A stretch of 64,000 nt of DNA from Linyphia triangularis (Eukaryota; Arthropoda; Arachnida; Araneae; Linyphiidae), in NCBI GenBank assembly GCA_963978545.1, contig OZ021726.1, forward strand, positions 31,840,459 to 31,904,458, read 5' to 3'. The notes under the pieces are model-generated. The model searched no databases, was not told the origin of the DNA, and saw nothing but the letters and a program-made list of their open reading frames with translations. Below, piece after piece: positions 51,571 through 63,704 of the stretch. The translations under genes and the position numbers were made by a program. The number at the start of each line of letters is the position of its first letter. Positions within the stretch are counted from its first letter, which is position 1.

Positions 51571-54500
51571 AAGACTTGCTGCTGCCAACCTCAGTGGGAC
51601 CTTCCGGACTGAGGGAATCCACATTGCCCTAATTCAAGAACCCTGGTTGTATAAAAAAGGCATCAGGGGATTAAGGGACAATGGAGGTAAGCTGATTTAT
51701 GATCTTGCTAGCTCTTCTCCAAGAGCTTGCTTGCTTATCAACAACAACATTGATGCACTGCCGATTCATGAACTCTGTTCTAGGGACTTGGCAGTTGCTA
51801 AGATAACACTTCATGATGGCGGGAGAACCAAAGAAATCTTGATAGGCTCTGGGTACCTGCCATATGAAGAAAAAGATCCTGTGAGTGCAGAACTGAAGAG
51901 ATTGTTGACTGTGTGTGCAGAGCAGCAATCAGGATTACTTCTTGGTTGTGATATGAATGCACACCACACAATCTGGGGCAGCTCAAACATCAATGATTGA
52001 GGTGAGTTACTCTTAGACTTTATACTTGAAAATAATCTAGATATTTTAAATGTAGGAAATAAACCGACCTTTATTACCAGTGTAAGAAAGGAAGTACTTG
52101 ACATAACCTTAGCCAGTCCAGAACTAAGTAGTTATATTGACAAATGGCATGTTGATGAGAAGCCTTCAATGGCAGACCATCAATTTATCCATTTTTTATT
52201 AAAATCCGAATATCACTGGGAAAAAACGTTTAGGGATCCCAAAAGGACGAACTGGACTTTATTCAATAATGAACTCCAGAATTACCTGGAGGACTTTTCC
52301 CAGAAAATCTATGACACTTATGATCTGGAACTGCTTGCAGACGGTCTGCAGCAGGCGATCCACATGTCATATATTAACAACTGTCCTCTGCTTATGAGAA
52401 AGGGTACACAACCAAACACTTGGTGGAACCAAGATCTCATGAGGCAGAGAAAGGCAGTAAGGAAACTTTTCAGAAAAGCAAAAAAATCTGGTAAGTGGGA
52501 AGAATATAAGTGCCTACTTGCAGAATACAACAAAGCTGTTCGAATGGCCAAAAGGAATTCATGGAGGAAGCTCTGCGATTCAGTTGAAAGTACTGCTGAA
52601 GGTGCTAGACTCCATAAAATTCTTAAAAGAGATACGCCAATTTTGGTGGGGACTCTTAAGAATGATTCCGGTGGCTATACCAAGACTGGCCAAGAAGTTA
52701 TAGAGACTCTGGTCGAAACACATTTTCCCAAATCCAACTCGGTATCCAATGAATTGAACCCCTCTCCCTTGGGATTTCCTAAAAAGGTGAGGAGGGAAAA
52801 TTGGATAGTTGCCAAGAAACTCTTTACTGATAAACAGGTATTATGGGCTATCAACTCTTTTGAACCATATAAAACTCCAGGACCAGATGGGATAATGCCG
52901 ATTATGCTTCAGAAATCGGCTGAACTCATCTCACAGATCCTGTGCAAAATGTTCAGAGCCAGTCTGGCTCTTGAATACATCCCTAGACAATGGAGAAAGG
53001 CAAGGGTAGTCTTTCTGCCCAAACCTGGGAAAAACCAATATGACCAGGCTAAGAACTTTCGTCCTATTAGTCTTTCATCTTTCATACTTAAGTGCATGGA
53101 AAAGATAATTGATAGACACATCAGGGATGTGTTGAGGAGCACCAGACCTCTTCACAAGAACCAATTTGCTTATCAATCAGGTAAATCTACAGAGGTGGCT
53201 TTTCAACACCTGGTTGTAAAGATTGAAAAGACCCTGGAGTACAAGGAAATGGCTTTGGCAGCTTTCCTAAATATTGAGGGTGCTTTTGATAACACTTCTT
53301 TTAACTCAATCGCTGCTGCCGCTGCTGACAGAGCTATTGAACCACTTACCTGCAACTGGATTAACTCCTTACTTGCAGACAGAATTATTACAACCGAGTT
53401 GTTTGGGGCAACACTTGAGGCTAGACCCACTAGGGGATGCCCTCAGGGAGGAGTTCTCTCCCCTCTGTTATGGAACCTGGTGGTTGATGACCTAATAGCA
53501 GACCTCAATCAAAGCGGAATTTATGCTCAAGGATATGCAGACGACATCGTCGTATACATATCAGGTATAGATGAAAAAACAGTGACAAATATCATGCAAG
53601 GGACCCTGAACAGAATCGCAAGATAGTGTTGTGAGAAGAATTTGAGAGTAAATCCTCAAAAGACTACTCTTGTCCCATTTACGCGAAGAAGAACCTGCAT
53701 TGACGAAAGAGATACGCCTACCCTGTTGGGGGAAAAAGTAAATATGCTGAATGAGGTTAAATATTTGGGAGTTATACTGGACTCTAAATTAACCTGGAAT
53801 CAGCATTTGAAAAACAAAATAAACCAAGCAAAAGTAGGACTTCTACGATGTAGAAGAGTTCTTGGTAAATCATGGGGTCTAAAGCCAAGGATGACCTATT
53901 GGCTATATACAATGGCTATTAGACCTATTATGACTTATGCTGCAGTGGTCTGGTGGAAAAAGACGGAACAATTGACTGTTAATACCAAACTAGACAGCCT
54001 TCAAAGAGCTGCCTGTTTGAGTATAACAGGTGCTATGTCCTCTACTCCCACCAGAGCCATGGAAACTATTCTTTCTGTTGTCCCACTTGATATCTTCATC
54101 AGTGGTGTTGCCAGAAGAAGCTCTTACAGACTGGAAAATGCTGGATTGTGGATGAATTTTGCCAGCCAAGTGTCCCACACTAGCATTAACCAAAAATTCT
54201 TTGATCCTATACTTTTGATGCCCTCTGACATCATGGAGACAAGATTCCTCTTTCATAGACCCTTCGAGGTACTTATTGACCTAAGAGAGAAATGGAAAGA
54301 GGAAAACTACAAGCTTACGAATGGAGACATTGTGTGGTACACAGATGGCTCCAAACAGAACGAAAAGGCAGGTGCTGGAATCTGTGGAGTTAGACCTAAA
54401 GTAAGGATTGCCCGCAGACTAGGAAAACATGCCACAGTATTTCAAGCGGAACTGCTTGCCATCATTTACTGTCTACATGAATGCTCTAGAAGATCCTACT

Positions 54501-55182
54501 CAAATAGGAAAATCTACATATTTAGCGACAGTCAAGCAGTTTTAAAGGCAATAAACTCATTTCAAATAAGCTCTAAACTTGTTTGGGAATGCAGAAACCT
54601 TCTACAAGACTTGGGGACCCATAATAGGATCCTTCTTACATGGGTGCCAGGTCATATTGGTGTAGAAGGAAATGAAACCGCAAATAAGCTTGCTAAACTG
54701 GGAACTGCAGACCTACCTTTAAGTCCTGAACCTTTTTGTGGGATCTCCAAGACTACTGCAAAAAGGGTGATAGGAGAAAAAATGCTTCAAGAAACTACAG
54801 AAAAAAAAAAGAAGAAGAAAAAAACAGGTGGAAACAAACCACCGATAAAAAACATGCGAGGCTTATGATCCAAGAACCTTTCATGAAACTATCATCTCAG
54901 ATCCTGCGTCTTAGCAGGGATAAGGTGAGAGTGATAGTTGGATTTCTTACAGGCCACTATCACCTAAGAAAACACCTTCATAGAATGGGAATATTTAAAG
55001 AAGAACCTTTATGTAGGAAGTGCAATATGGTAGAGGAAACAGCCCACCATATACTTTTTGAATGTGAAGCTCTTCTTCACATTAGGCACTCAAGCTTAGG
55101 TCTTGGAACAGAACTTGATACAATCCACGAGGAACCTGTCAAAAGCCTTTTGACCTTTCTTAAGGAATCCGGCTTTCTTTGA
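51533..55182 (+). pseudogene. LINE ORF2: endonuclease, RT, RNase H, C-terminal zinc knuckle
   Basis: ATG at 51533 overlapping ORF1. Endonuclease: LLQINLQH, LIQEPWLY, GCDMNAHHTIWG, then a TGA at 51998-52000, and after it the MADH motif with conserved Asp and His. RT: PGPDGI, FRPISLSS, motif A FLNIEGAFDN (Asn where the catalytic Asp is expected), GCPQGGVLSP and GYADDIVVY. A TAG at 53624-53626 follows. RNase H: WYTDGSKQNE, FQAELLAI, FSDSQAV and TWVPGHIGVEGNE with all acidic residues. A poly-A run near 54800-54828 shifts the frame into 54736-55182, which ends with C-x2-C...H-H-x4-C (CRKCNMVEETAHHILFEC). All parts except the last are in one frame. Confidence 0.93.
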
Positions 55183-55283
55183 CAGGGGGTCGTAAAATAA
55201 AGGGGTTGGTGCAATATTCCCTAGTGGAATCAGCACCTAGGCTCAATTGACCTCCCCCATTCACTATGACTATGATAATTCTA

Positions 55284-56244
55284 ATGAAGAAAAAAAAAAT
55301 TATTGATTAATAATTAAGTATTAAAACACTATTTAATACAAAAGTTGCATGTTATTTATGTTTGACCTTTATAAACTATCGTTTAAAACAAAAGTTGTTA
55401 AAATATATTAAATATTTAAGAATATAGAAAAACAAATTTTCTTTTCAACATTAATTTGCCATTTTTTTCACATCATTTAAATTACTAACCACTCATGGTA
55501 AAATTACGAAATTTTTGTAATTAGTCATTTTTTTGGATTCTAAATCTAAATATGGTGTAATATTATGTGGTTGCCGTTGAACTTTTAAAAGTTTGGTTTA
55601 GTTTTAACATGTAGATGACCCCTCATGATAAAAAAAGTTATATATAATTAATAAAAAAACTTTCACTATTTCAGGGTGTCCACAAAATTCAGAAAAAAAA
55701 GTTCCCTGATAATTCTCGGATTTCCTTGACAGATTTCTAAAAAATTACCTGATTTTAGGGCAAACTTTTTTTCAAATTTCTCCAATTTTCTTTGGTTTTC
55801 CAGATGTCTAAATACCCTGATCAAATAGAACATGCATGCTAAAGAAATAATATGCACACAAAAAAATTTAATAGTTTTGCTGGTAATGAAAAGTTTAAAT
55901 TATTCCGTAACATTAAACTTCTAACGATTACCACCACAAATCTCTGGGTAAATAGCCTCAAAATAGGGATGAAAGTGCCTTAAACAATACAAAATTTCCC
56001 TGATTTCCATGAAACTTTAAAAAGTTCCCTGACATTTTTCTGAATTTTTCCAGAATCTGAAATCTCCCTGACATTTCCCTGATTTCCAGGTTTTCCCGGT
56101 TCTGTGGCGGTTCTCTGTATTTCATCAATTAGAATGCAAGATATAGCCACCGATCGGATTTTTTTTTTTTTTTTTGCGTACTGTACCGTAAAATGATTTT
56201 TATAAAGTTTCATTTTAAATTAAGTAAAAAATCCTTGTTTCAGT
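55284..56244. other. AT-rich intergenic DNA with a MITE-like remnant
   Basis: No protein-like frame. The block 55674-56110 begins 'cagggtgtccacaaaattc' and holds many inverted and direct copies of 'ttccctga' and 'aatttttccagaa', like the hAT-type repeats in which 'cagggtgtccac' is the terminus. I do not find the partner terminus, so it is a partial copy. A 16-T run is at 56160. Confidence 0.55.
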
Positions 56245-56600
56245 TGTGGTGCACGAGGCTAATAAAATCCCACGCATCAAAGTTTATTTCTTGTTCCTGG
56301 ATGGCAGTTAAACAGGAAACATGACACCACTCAAAATCACCGATGCGTTATCAATTATAAGATCTTTATTCAAGGCATTCCAAATAGCGAGTGATCAGAA
56401 ACCTGGGTAGCAAATGGCGAACAATTTCCCCTTCTCTCCAAGTTTCTCGCCAATATTCGCCACACACCCCACCGGTGAACAGAATGTTCACCCAATTAAA
56501 CATATAATGCAAATCAAAGCAATGAAATAAACAATCAAATGAAAATAAACAATCAAATGAAAATAAACAATTAAGATACATACTTAAAGATCTCGCAACA
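56245..56600 (-). repeat. BEL-2 candidate 3' LTR
   Basis: TGTGGTGCACGAGG at 56245 to CTCGCAACA at 56600 has the TG...CA form and right size and lies about 80 bases beyond the stop. No second copy is available in the window, so borders are uncertain. Inside it 'aaacaatcaaatgaaaata' is repeated in tandem at about 56520-56575. Confidence 0.4.
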
Positions 56601-56679
56601 AATAAATTTTAAAATTAATTAATAATGTACTCTTCATTAACATAAATGTTAAAAATAAGAACAAATTAGTTTAAGAACA

Positions 56680-58404
56680 TCATGTAATTTCTAAAGCATA
56701 AAGCAATTGGATTGGTTTTCTGAAGAGACCTTTAGAAGTTTTAACTAAACAAGATCTAACATTATTGTCTCTTCCTATATATATCTCTTTGATTACCCCA
56801 AGTTCCCACAATAATTTTGACTTAACATTCCCTTCAACAATCACCACATCATTTAATTGCAAGTTTTTACGAAGAGATGGGGATTCAAAGTTATTAACAG
56901 TCTTTAACTGGAGTAAATACTGTTCTTTCCAGCGTCTCCAAATTTGTTTCAAAAGGAGTGTCTGGTAAGTCTTTCTCCTTTGGTATGATTGCTTGGCCGA
57001 TGTAGAGTCAATCAGTTCGATGAAATGTACAGGGTATTTAGAATCACCATAACCTAATTCGAGGAAGTGAGCCGGTGTGAGAGGTTCTGGCTCCCCTGAG
57101 TCATTCTCTACATAGGTTAGAGGTCGATTGTTGACGATGACTTCAACCTCTGAGAGAATCGTTGAAAGTTCTTCAAATGTCACAAGTGCCTTGCCAAGTA
57201 TTTTACGCAGTGGTTCCTTTACAGTCTTAACAAGACGTTCGTAGAAGCCACCCCACCAAGGGGCACGTTCAACTATGAATTTCCAGCGGATACCTTTGTC
57301 GGCGACGAAATTTTGTAACTTGCTGTCTTTCAAGATGTTAGTGAAATACGTCAACTCTCTTTGAGCCGCTTTAAATGTACGAGCATTGTCGGAGTAAATC
57401 ATTTGGCAATTACTTCTTCGTGCAAGGAACCTTCGAAAAGCAAGTAAAAAACACTTTGTGGACATGTCCGATACTAGTTCCAAATGAACGGCTCGTGTTA
57501 CAGCATACGCAAACAAAGCGACGTAAGATTTTTGAGTATCTTTACTGTTCTTTACAAGGATTGCACCTGTAAAATCAACACCTACGATTTGAAAAGGAGG
57601 AGATCGGGAAATTCTATCTCGTGGCAACTGACCACTCAGTTGATCAGCTGGTTTTGCATTATATTTTTTGCAAATGAGACAGTTGCGAATGACCGTTTTA
57701 ACTAATTGACGGATTTTGGGTACCCAATAATGTTTTCGAAGTTGAGTCAAAGTTGCAGATACACCACAATGACCTATTTCTCCATGTTCTCTAGTCACAA
57801 GTAACTCGGTAAATTTACAGCGTCGAGGAATAATTACAGGATGCCTTTCACCAAAGCATAACTCTGCTTCGAGCAACCGTCCAGTAATTCGTAACAAACC
57901 GTCTTTATCCAAATAAGGCACTAAACTCTTTATTTCCGAGTTATTCTGAAGTTGCTTGTTACTTCTTAAAGCTGATATTTCAGCAGAATAGAATTCGATT
58001 TGAACGTATTTGATCCAAAAATATTCAGCATTTTGTATCTCATCTGCAGTAAGATACAAGCTCAATGATTTATTTAAGTTTTTAACATTGTTCACGAATC
58101 GAAAAATCCATGCGGTTACTCTCAAAAGTTTTTTAAGACTGCTGAATCGTTCTATGTCGACAAGAGATTCCTTCGGTTGGGTAACTGCCACATGCACACT
58201 GGAACGAAGTTCCAATTCTTCAGAACAAAGTTCCGAATCTAAAATTGGACGATGAAGATTTGGCCAATGGTCAGGTGGTAGTCTAAGCCAAGGTGGACCG
58301 TTCCACCACAGTTCGTTTTGCACTAAATTGAGAGCAGATGTACCACGCGAAATGAGATCAGCAGGATTGTCCTTTTCTGGACAGTGTCCCCACCGGATCG
58401 GGTC
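56680..58404 (-). pseudogene. BEL-2 integrase and C-terminal DUF5641-like domain
   Basis: The frame is open from the insertion border to TGA at 56680. The zinc finger H...H...C-x2-C is visible around residues 215-260 (HGEIGHCGVS, NCLICKKY). The core has the first Asp in VGVDFTGAI, the second in MIYSDNARTF and the Glu in GGFYERLVKT. The start of this part, HCPEKDNPADLISRG, is the typical RNase H-integrase linker of Pao elements. The C-terminal part (IWRRWKEQYLLQL, NDVVIVEG, LWELGVIKEI) matches the DUF5641 tail also present in BEL-1. No internal stops. Confidence 0.92.
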
Positions 58405-60107
58405 GCATTTAAGCATACCTCACTTTGATTCAAACCACAGAAGGGAATGAGAGTGCGCCATTGGCTGATACGTTGCTTTCATGGAAGCCGCTAAACACCT
58501 GACAATGTTTACTGTGTTGACACAGAGAATTAGACGCATGTTTTAAATCTTGAGTTTAGGAACTGATTTTTAAATGGCGAATGTTTTATAAATGATAATT
58601 TTATTCCTGATTAATGTTTTACTCCAATTGAATCTAATTAACTGCTTTTAACAACAAAGTATAAATTTCGGATATTTATCAAGGAAAATTATGCAGCTGG
58701 AATATAATTTTGAAACCAAGTTTTTTTTTTTTTTTTTTTGTAAACATTTAGACGTAAAAGAAAAATTCGGGTGACTCAGAAACTCGAATGCTACTTTTGA
58801 AATTATCAATTATTATTCTTATTATTTTATTAATAGTCATTTGTTTGCTGCCATTATAAGGAAGAAATTAAAATATTTCTGAATAAATGACAGCATCAAT
58901 GCGACGCATAAATTTTTTAGAGTCTTTTTGTTATAATAATTTTTATGGCACAGATGCAAAATATGACATTTCTTCGACATGATTTTATATAGGTGTTTTT
59001 TTCCGGATAAATGCGGTTTCTGGAAACAGATTTAAGTTTTATTTTTAATTGATACTTTATATTATTTGCATTTTAATTTAATTTCAGTGTTATTTTAATT
59101 TTATTACTATTAGTATTTTAATTTAATTATTAATAATATTTTAACTTTATTACTATTTATATTTTAATTTAATTATTATTAATATTTTAACCTTATTCCA
59201 TTATTATTTGTATTTTGATTTTGACCCTTTTTGCTATTACCAAATAAAAAATATCGCCCAATCTTCTATGTACTACATCTGTTCCATTTTTATAATAATA
59301 ATAAATGTTAATAAATATTGAGCTTTTTAATATTGTTTTGTATTAAATAAGAAATATTTTACTGTGAACATAAGTTATGACAGTTAATTTATATTTATCT
59401 ATTTTATGATAAATGAAGTTATAGAAATTATAAACATGTCTTTTCTATAATTTAACTATAAGTAAACAATAAAATATAAATATAATTTAGTTCGACTATA
59501 TTAATTATACTAATATTTTTTCACATAAAACGTCTTCACTGAATATTAATTATCACGACTCTTAGATGGTAAAAATATTTCCTAAAAGCTAAATTGGGAT
59601 TTGCTAAATTTTGATATAGATGGCACCACCATTCAAATATTCAATTAATTATTATTAAAAATCAGTTTTAAGATTATTTATAAATATATTACAGTTTTGA
59701 AGTCACAAACTAACTTAGTGCGACTATAAAATCATCAAACTTTATTAAAAAAGCTACGTCAATAAGAAATACCAGCAAACATAACTTTTCCCATTTAATA
59801 AGAATATGGCTTCGTCGAATGCAGCACTTCGTAATACTGTAAAAATCGTCCACCCAGGATTTTTTTTCATACAATGATTTGACGTTGCTTGTAATGAAAA
59901 CAATATCTTCCTTTTTTTTTTCTAATCATATTTTCAAAAACAAACGAAGAAAATAAGAATTCTCTGTTAGAACTCTCAACTTCCCATTCAGCATGTTGCC
60001 GCCATTTTGTGTGGGCGTTAACTTCTTCCGAGACTGACAGGAAGATTGACCAATGGCGCACTCTCATTCCCTTCTGTGGTTTGAATCAAAGTGAGGAATG
60101 CCAAAAT
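58405..60107. mobile_element. 1,703-bp non-autonomous TIR element, Mutator-like (9-bp duplication)
   Basis: Both ends carry a 60-bp inverted repeat (58405-58464 and 60048-60107) with only about three mismatches, from GCATTT through 'cctcactttgattcaaacca' to 'gtgcgccattgg'. The flanks share the 9-bp duplication GATCGGGTC (58396-58404, 60108-60116). It lies exactly between RNase H and integrase codons of BEL-2, and taking it out with one duplication copy restores the phase. 9-bp duplications with extended TIRs are typical of Mutator-like elements. The interior is AT-rich, with a loose repeat of 'tattttaatttaattatta' at 59090-59200, and no transposase. Confidence 0.9.
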
Positions 60108-60116
60108 GCGATCGGG

Positions 60117-62143
60117 TCAGTGAGCATTTGGATTTCTTCAACACGATTTTTGACGTATGGTTTGAATGTTGAAGAATCGCCGCGAATCCAGTAGTACGAA
60201 ATAAGAGAATCTGTCCAGTAGTAAATGTTGGCGTCGAATCTGAGGCAAGATGATACTGACAATAAAGCTGCTGTCAATTCAAGTCGGGGCAATGTCATTG
60301 ACTTCAAAGGTGCTACACGACCCTTCGAGCAAATAAAACTCGTCTCAATTTCATTGTTACGAGTAACAAAGCGCAAGTACAATACTGTGCTGTAGGCTGT
60401 CTTACTCTCGTCGGAGAAACAGTGTATCTCAAACATTGATACATCTTGTTCTAGTTCACCTAAATAGTACCGAGGTATCTTTATCTCAGTCAAGTCCTCA
60501 GCTTCGCTACTCCACTGCTGCCACTGGTGGCTTAGCTTTGGAGGAAGTTCCGAGTCCCAGTCCACTCCCAGAGTCCAAAGATCTTGAAGTACACTTTTCA
60601 GTTTGATGACAAATGAGCCGATAATCCCTATAGGATCGAAGATACGCCCAACTACACTTAGAATAAATCTCTTTGATTCGATTTTACGAGACATAAACTT
60701 CAATAAGTCTTTCGGATCAAAATAAATCAAATCTCTTTCTGGATCCCAAGAAAGTCCTAAAACCTTAATCGGTAGACTAAGATCAACAGCAACAGTTTCA
60801 GAGAATTCTGGCTCAACCCTTTCTTGTTGCCATAACAAATAAAGTTGCTTCGAGTTAGTTCGCCACTTGCGGAGTAACATGCCAGCATCACTGAATATTT
60901 GCAAGCACTCCATGGAGGTACGTAGAGCGTCCTGAACATCATTTCGGCCGGATATGACGTCATCAACATACACAGAGCTGTTTAGCAAATTAAATGTATG
61001 AGGATACTGTTCCTTGTATTTTTTGAAATGATGTTTTAAAGTTGCTGCAAGCATGTATGGACTAGGCCTAAGTCCAAAAAGAACTCTCGTGAAATTTAGG
61101 ACGTAGGGATCATTGTTTAGATTATCAGTCCAGAAGAAACGCGTGAAATCTCGATCAGCAAGGCCCAATTCAATTTGAAGGAAAGCCGATTTCACATCAG
61201 CTGTAAAGGCCACATAATTTTCTCGAAATCTCAGAAGCAGTTCTAGGATATTGGGATGCAAATTTGGTCCCGTATATAGACTTTCATTTAAAGAAATGTT
61301 TTTATCTTCGTGAGCTGAACCATCGAAAACGACTCGAAGCCGACTTGTGGTTTTGTCGCTACGTATCACTGCATGATAGGGTAGGTAAAATCCCTGACTA
61401 TTCGACAAAGATTCACAAGAAGTACGCTCAACGATACCTTGCCTAACATAGTCATCGATTACATCCTTATACTCACAAAACAACTCGTGATCACATTTGA
61501 ATCTACGAACCAACCCCTCAAAGCGTTTACGCGCAACAAACTCATTATTTTGTAAAGCCTCTCTCATACCTGGTCTCCATGGCAAACTTACGCGATATCG
61601 ACCATCTACGAAACTAATTGAGTTATCAAACTCACTTAATACCTCTTCATCTCCCTTACTCCAAGACACCGAATCCTTATCATGTATCCCTAAACTTTCA
61701 ATTTCCCAAAACCTTCTTAACTCAGCCGAAACAGATTCATCTTCACTGTGAATCAAATGCACCGAAGTACATTCGCTCTGCTCATCGCATCTACCCTGAA
61801 GAGACCATCCCAGACTGGTGTCGACAGCAACCAATGATGAATCAAGTCTTTTTATTTGATTTGTTAAGGACCAATAAAAATCTGAACCAATTAACAACGA
61901 AATTTCACAACTCCCAGTTGATTCACTACAACTAAACGTCAATCTAACACCTCTCGATTCCATTTCCTTCCAAACTTCTGGGTTCGGAAGACTAAGTGTC
62001 GCCTTAGAAATTTCCTCAATTTCCAATGCCTCAATCACAGTCTCCTGCCCATTCAATACATTCCTTAGTCTAACTTCTACCTTGGAACAAATTTGATTTT
62101 TAGGAGTTTTTGATCCGAACGAGTAAATATTTAGCTTTTCCAA
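60117..62143 (-). pseudogene. BEL-2 reverse transcriptase and RNase H
   Basis: About 675 codons without a stop up to the insertion. It starts with the post-protease linker (LIGSDFYWSL, LGWSLQGR). RT motif A is FTADVKSAFLQI and the catalytic box is YVDDVISG. The Pao-specific linker (LGLSWDPERDLIYF, RIFDPIGIIG) follows. RNase H has CFSDESKTAYS, LPRLELTAALL and YWTDSLISYYWI. It is joined in phase to the protease part through one stop codon (62156-62158). The Asp residues for both activities are present. Confidence 0.93.
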
Positions 62144-62155
62144 ACCTATTTTTTT

Positions 62156-62545
62156 TTATCCCAATCTACGGGATACATCTTTCTTAACAAAAGTCTTTTC
62201 CGATCCATTGTCAAAAAGACAAAATATTTTATCCGATGAAGTGCTACCGATAATTTCTACCTTAACACATTGCAACAAAACGCCACTGCAATTATTCATA
62301 ACAGAATTTGAAGTCGTCGATTTAACGTCAACAGAGTTTTCTTTCAAGTCTAAATGCGAATTTTGTTTTTTAGAATTTTCTAACTTGAAGCAAATAGCGC
62401 GAGCATGACAACCCTGACAATATGTACAAACAGCCCTTTTGCAACCCTTTACACGGCAATTAATGTTGCAACATAAAAAACATTTACGTTCCTTAATAAG
62501 CTTATTCCTCTTTTGTTGAACGCATAAATTCTCACACAAATCAGA
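62156..62545 (-). pseudogene. BEL-2 zinc-finger and protease region
   Basis: Cys/His-rich CFLCCNINCRVKGC and CTYCQGCHARAIC, followed by the protease active-site region CLFDNGSEKTFV (DNG where DSG/DTG is usual). It is bounded by an in-frame TAA at 62546-62548 and another at 62156-62158. Confidence 0.85.
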
Positions 62546-62548
62546 TTA

Positions 62549-63704
62549 ATGAGTATTATTTTCAGAACAAAATATACAACTAAAATGCGCAGCTGTCAGG
62601 AGTTCGGTTGCAGATGCACTCACAGTTGATTTGTTATGATTTGAAGAAAATCGCGAATTACTCTTTTGTTGCGTCTGGGTTAAGAATCTAGACGCCCTCT
62701 CGGAAAATTTATTCGAATGTGAGCCTTTGATTTGTGACTCATGTGATTTTACTAAAGCGTCCGTGCGGCTCACGACTTTGAACTTCATCGCGTAGATATG
62801 ATGTTAAATCAGTGATTTGGGACTGCTTATCTTTATAAATTCGATTGAATTCTAACGCCAAATTAGGGGGAATAGCTTTCATAATTATCGGAAACAAAAG
62901 ACAGCTATAAGAATTAGGAGATATTCCTAGCGTTTCGAGTCCCCTAATATTTAATTCCAATTGATCATACAGATTTCTTAACGCGATAACATCAAATGAT
63001 TTGCGAACTGGGGTCAAATTTAACAAACTATTCATATGATAGTCAACTATAAGCTCCTTACGTCCGAATCTATCTTCTAGAATTTTAATGGCTGCGGCAT
63101 AATTTTCCGAAGTCAGCGTTAAACCTTGTATTGCCAATTCAGCATCAGATGTGACAACCGATTTTAAATAGCAAAATTTGTCCACATCACTCAAACTTGA
63201 ATTTTCATGCACTGCAGATTTAAATCTAGCCCAAAAACTAGGGAAACTACTTATATCTTTGCCTGAAAAAGACTCTAAAGTAAGTTTTGGCAAGCGTGGT
63301 TGATTTGTTAAAGCAGAAGGAAATGAGCTATTTACAGGAAGTGTTACGTTTTGCTGTTGTGTTTCCCGCGAATTTTGAATACTAACTGAACTCTGAATCG
63401 AAACCGATTCTATATAACGCTCAGCGCGGGTTTTCCAAATTATAAATTTATCTCTATATTCTTCACGAGTTAATATTTCATCTTCCAGATTATCGATATC
63501 TATTAAACCCTCGACTTCCTTATCGAGTTTACTTAATTCCTCAAATTTAGAAATTAACTGTACATATATTTCACGTACTACTGTTTTGTCGGCAGAATTA
63601 TTTATTTCGGATTCCAATTTATTAGTTTGCCTTGTCACAATAGACCTTATGACAGAACGAGTCTTTTTTGTTCTTTCTAATAAAGCCAGATTTGATGCAT
63701 CCAT
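62549..63704 (-). pseudogene. BEL-2 gag
   Basis: ATG at 63702-63704. Residues about 1-130 are helical. About 150-320 form the DUF1759-type Pao gag domain (LPKLTLESFSGKDISSFPSFW, DKFCYLKSVV, LEDRFGRKELI). A frameshift near 62760-62790 leads into a Ser/Lys/Gln-rich segment (to 62549) with CIFC at its end. It aligns in order with BEL-1 gag but is clearly a different family. Confidence 0.88.

Larger units (their letters stand above)
50259..55265 (+). mobile_element. Non-LTR retrotransposon (I/Jockey-type LINE with RNase H), near full length
   Basis: About 5.0 kb with an 18-bp target duplication of ATGACCATGATAATTCTA (50241-50258) against 55266-55283, one mismatch. A GC-richer 5' untranslated region of about 300 bp contains hairpin-like 'ctcggggcatgagctc' and 'gatatcccccgaat' elements. 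Two ORFs follow, overlapping by 38 bases. The 3' end has no poly(A) or (AAC)n tail. EN, RT and RNase H in one ORF plus an ORF1 place it in the I/Jockey/R1 group; I cannot fix the clade. Stops, two frameshifts and a changed catalytic residue make it inactive. Confidence 0.93.

Noticed and set aside
58420..60095. Intron in BEL-2 pol
   Set aside because: The 60-bp inverted repeats and a 9-bp duplication show a TIR insertion; no splice-site consensus at the borders.
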